A DNA stretch of 12,782 bases from the NCBI GenBank assembly GCA_012799795.1, contig JAAZKO010000068.1:1-12782 (forward strand), in the 5' to 3' direction. Both the position numbers and the translations under genes were made by a program. The notes beneath the pieces are model-generated. The model made no database searches. It had not been told where the DNA came from and saw only the letters and a program-made list of their open reading frames with translations. Source of the stretch: Minisyncoccota bacterium. GTDB taxonomy: Bacteria > Patescibacteriota > Microgenomatia > UBA1400 > PJMF01. Shown here piece by piece: positions 11,364 through 12,782 of this stretch; the stretch's first letter is position 1; each line of letters begins with the position of its first letter.

Positions 11364-12611
11364 ATGCAAAATAAGCAAGAACTACAAACACTAAAAGGTT
11401 TTCGTGATTTTTTACCTACGCAGGCTTTACTTCGCGAAAAAGTACGCTCAATTATTCAAGATACTTTTAAGCGTTTTGCTTTTGTGCCTTTTGAAACTCC
11501 GACTCTAGAATACGCCAGTTTGTTGCTGGGTAAATCTGGTGAAGAAGCAGATAAATTACTCTATACTTTTACCGATCGCGGGGGTCGAAAGCTGGGACTA
11601 CGCTATGATCAAACTGTTCCCAGCGCTAGAGTTTTAGCCAATTATCAGAATGAACTGCCAAAATATCTGCGTCGTTATCAGATTCAAAGCGTTTTTCGTG
11701 CTGATAAACCGCAGCGTGGTCGCTATCGCGAGTTTATGCAATGTGATGCTGATATTTTTGGCACTCGCTCTACTTTGGCAGATGCTGAAATTCTAGCTCT
11801 TTTTTACAATGTATTTAAAGATTTGGGTTTAACTGATATCCAAATTGAATACAATGATCGCCAGCTATTAATTAATAGTCTGCAAGAATTTGCCAGTGAA
11901 CAAGTTTCGCTTTTATCCATTATTCAAAGTATTGATAAATTAGATAAAGTAAAACCCGAAATCGTAGGACTTGAATTAACTAAAAAAGGCCTTGATGAAC
12001 AAGAAATTAATAAAATTTTATCCAAATTAGATAATATTGATAAATCAGAACAATTAATTGATATTGAACAAAAAACGTTAGATTTGGGAGTCCCCCAATC
12101 TGCACTAGTTTTTAATCCCAAAATCGCTCGTGGTTTAGACTATTACACTGGCTTAATTTTTGAAGCTAAAACAAGCGACTCAGCTAGTGACAGTTTGGGT
12201 GGTGGCGGACGCTATGACAATTTAATTAAAGAACTAGCTAATTTAGATATGCCAGCAGTCGGTTTTGGTTTAGGCTTTGATCGAACTGTAGAATTAATTG
12301 AAGAGAAACAATTGATCAAAACTAATACTGCTGCTCAAGTCCTAGTTAGTTTTTTTGACGGAGATGATTACCAAAAAGAAGCATTAAAGTTAACTAGAAA
12401 ATTACGAGCAGCAGGGATTAATAGTGAAATTTATTTAGAAAAAGATAGAATTAATAAGCAATTTAAACTAGCTCAGGACAAAAACATCCCCTGGGTAGCA
12501 GTCATTGGTGAAGAAGAACTAAATCAAGGGTTTATTACTTTAAAAAATATGGTCACTAGCCAACAAGATCAGCTTAAACTTGAGCAGGTCATTGAAAAAA
12601 TAAAAAAATAA
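11364..12611 (+). CDS. hisS: Histidyl-tRNA synthetase, archaeal/eukaryotic-like motif set
   Basis: HisRS charges tRNA-His. The 415-residue protein is full length. It opens TLKGFRDFLPTQ with motif 1 around residues 35-50, then LGLRYDQTVPSARVLA (78-92). Motif 2 is RRYQIQSVFRADKPQRGRYREF (103-124), and the HisRS signature ARGLDYYTG is at 255-263. GGGRYD (280-285), motif 3 GFGLGFDRTVEL (300-311) and a C-terminal anticodon-binding domain (about 325-415) follow. Bacterial HisRS usually has YRPEGT and FRxERPQxGRYRQFHQ. Here LRYDxTVP and RxDKPQRGRYREFMQCDxDIFG read closer to the archaeal/eukaryotic type. The Shine-Dalgarno AAAGGA (11353-11358) is 5 nt before ATG. Expression is probably set by the promoter and the terminator-like hairpin upstream. 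Followed 47 nt later by rpmE. Confidence 0.97.
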   Translation: MQNKQELQTLKGFRDFLPTQALLREKVRSIIQDTFKRFAFVPFETPTLEYASLLLGKSGEEADKLLYTFTDRGGRKLGLRYDQTVPSARVLANYQNELPKYLRRYQIQSVFRADKPQRGRYREFMQCDADIFGTRSTLADAEILALFYNVFKDLGLTDIQIEYNDRQLLINSLQEFASEQVSLLSIIQSIDKLDKVKPEIVGLELTKKGLDEQEINKILSKLDNIDKSEQLIDIEQKTLDLGVPQSALVFNPKIARGLDYYTGLIFEAKTSDSASDSLGGGGRYDNLIKELANLDMPAVGFGLGFDRTVELIEEKQLIKTNTAAQVLVSFFDGDDYQKEALKLTRKLRAAGINSEIYLEKDRINKQFKLAQDKNIPWVAVIGEEELNQGFITLKNMVTSQQDQLKLEQVIEKIKK

Positions 12612-12638
12612 ACCCCTTGTTTGGAACAAATTTTTTTA

Positions 12639-12647
12639 TGTTATAAT
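12639..12647 (+). promoter_or_regulatory. Extended -10 promoter of rpmE
   Basis: TGTTATAAT (TGn plus a perfect TATAAT at 12642-12647) lies 11 nt before the rpmE ATG at 12659. This predicts a leader of only about 4-6 nt and no room for a Shine-Dalgarno. Upstream, a weak TTGTT-tgg-AACAA stem followed by T's (12617-12637) may be a hisS terminator overlapping the -35 region. Confidence 0.6.
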
Positions 12648-12658
12648 TGCTGTCCGTT

Positions 12659-12782
12659 ATGAAAAAAGGTATACATCCCGACTGGCATCATGATTGTGCG
12701 GTAACTTGTAGCTGTGGAAATAGCTTTACCACCGGATCAATCAACAAGACTTTAAGTGTTGATATTTGTAGTGCTTGCCATC
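12659..12782 (+). CDS. rpmE: 50S ribosomal protein L31, N-terminal part (runs off the window edge)
   Basis: The 41 visible residues start MKKGIHPDWHHDC and continue VTCSCGNSFTTGS and VDICSACH. This matches the L31 pattern MKKxIHPxY...CSCGNxFxTxS...xEICSxCHPFYTG. All four zinc-binding cysteines of the C+ form are present (C17, C19, C37, C40), so this is the zinc-containing L31 rather than the zinc-free paralog. L31 bridges the two ribosomal subunits. Family length is about 65-85 residues, so the C-terminal half is beyond the window. The start is fixed by homology. No Shine-Dalgarno precedes it; an extended -10 sits 11 nt upstream. Confidence 0.95.
   Translation, partial: MKKGIHPDWHHDCAVTCSCGNSFTTGSINKTLSVDICSACH

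Overview
The window looks like a compact, AT-rich bacterial chromosome segment with short intergenic gaps. It probably comes from a Candidate Phyla Radiation (Patescibacteria) genome. That placement is inference. It rests on a minimal 153-residue EF-Ts, tRNAs without encoded CCA, several family-divergent small membrane and surface proteins, and a HisRS whose motifs read like the archaeal/eukaryotic type. No rRNA or taxon-defining gene is present. All 15 visible stop codons are TAA (10) or TAG (5), and none is TGA.

Layout. 1-357 (-): start of yebC. Divergent from it, 463-1221 (+): a TPR protein whose 3' end overlaps the next convergent gene. 1180-3687 (-): the operon rpsB - tsf - LytR_C membrane protein. 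3854-5578 (-): the operon phosphoribosyltransferase - 74-aa protein - 289-aa protein. 5716-7525 (-): tRNA-Leu(CAA) - Lgt-like membrane protein - RluA-type pseudouridine synthase. 7617-7850 (+): a two-helix membrane protein. 7857-9852 (-): metallo-beta-lactamase-fold protein followed by dnaB. 9926-11129 (+): two secreted or membrane-anchored beta-rich proteins. 11130-11203 (-): tRNA-Ala(CGC). 11364-12611 (+): hisS. 12659-12782 (+): start of rpmE (L31). No gap exceeds 300 bases. There is no mobile element, CRISPR array or rRNA.

Functionally, most genes are translation and replication housekeeping: S2, L31, EF-Ts, HisRS, two tRNAs, a pseudouridine synthase, the DnaB helicase and YebC. The rest are cell-envelope proteins: LytR_C, Lgt-like, Ig-like and DUF5666-like.

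The most interesting signals are regulatory. Several genes whose starts are fixed by protein homology have a good -10 box only 6 nt (yebC, the MBL gene and the Ig-like gene) or 11 nt (rpmE) before ATG, with no Shine-Dalgarno sequence, which predicts leaderless mRNAs. The Lgt-like gene starts 5 nt after the 3' end of tRNA-Leu, so tRNA maturation could create its mRNA 5' end. hisS has a clear promoter followed by an intrinsic-terminator-shaped hairpin inside its 66-nt leader. The Lgt-like and MBL proteins both lack expected catalytic residues. I found no defence or mobile system.
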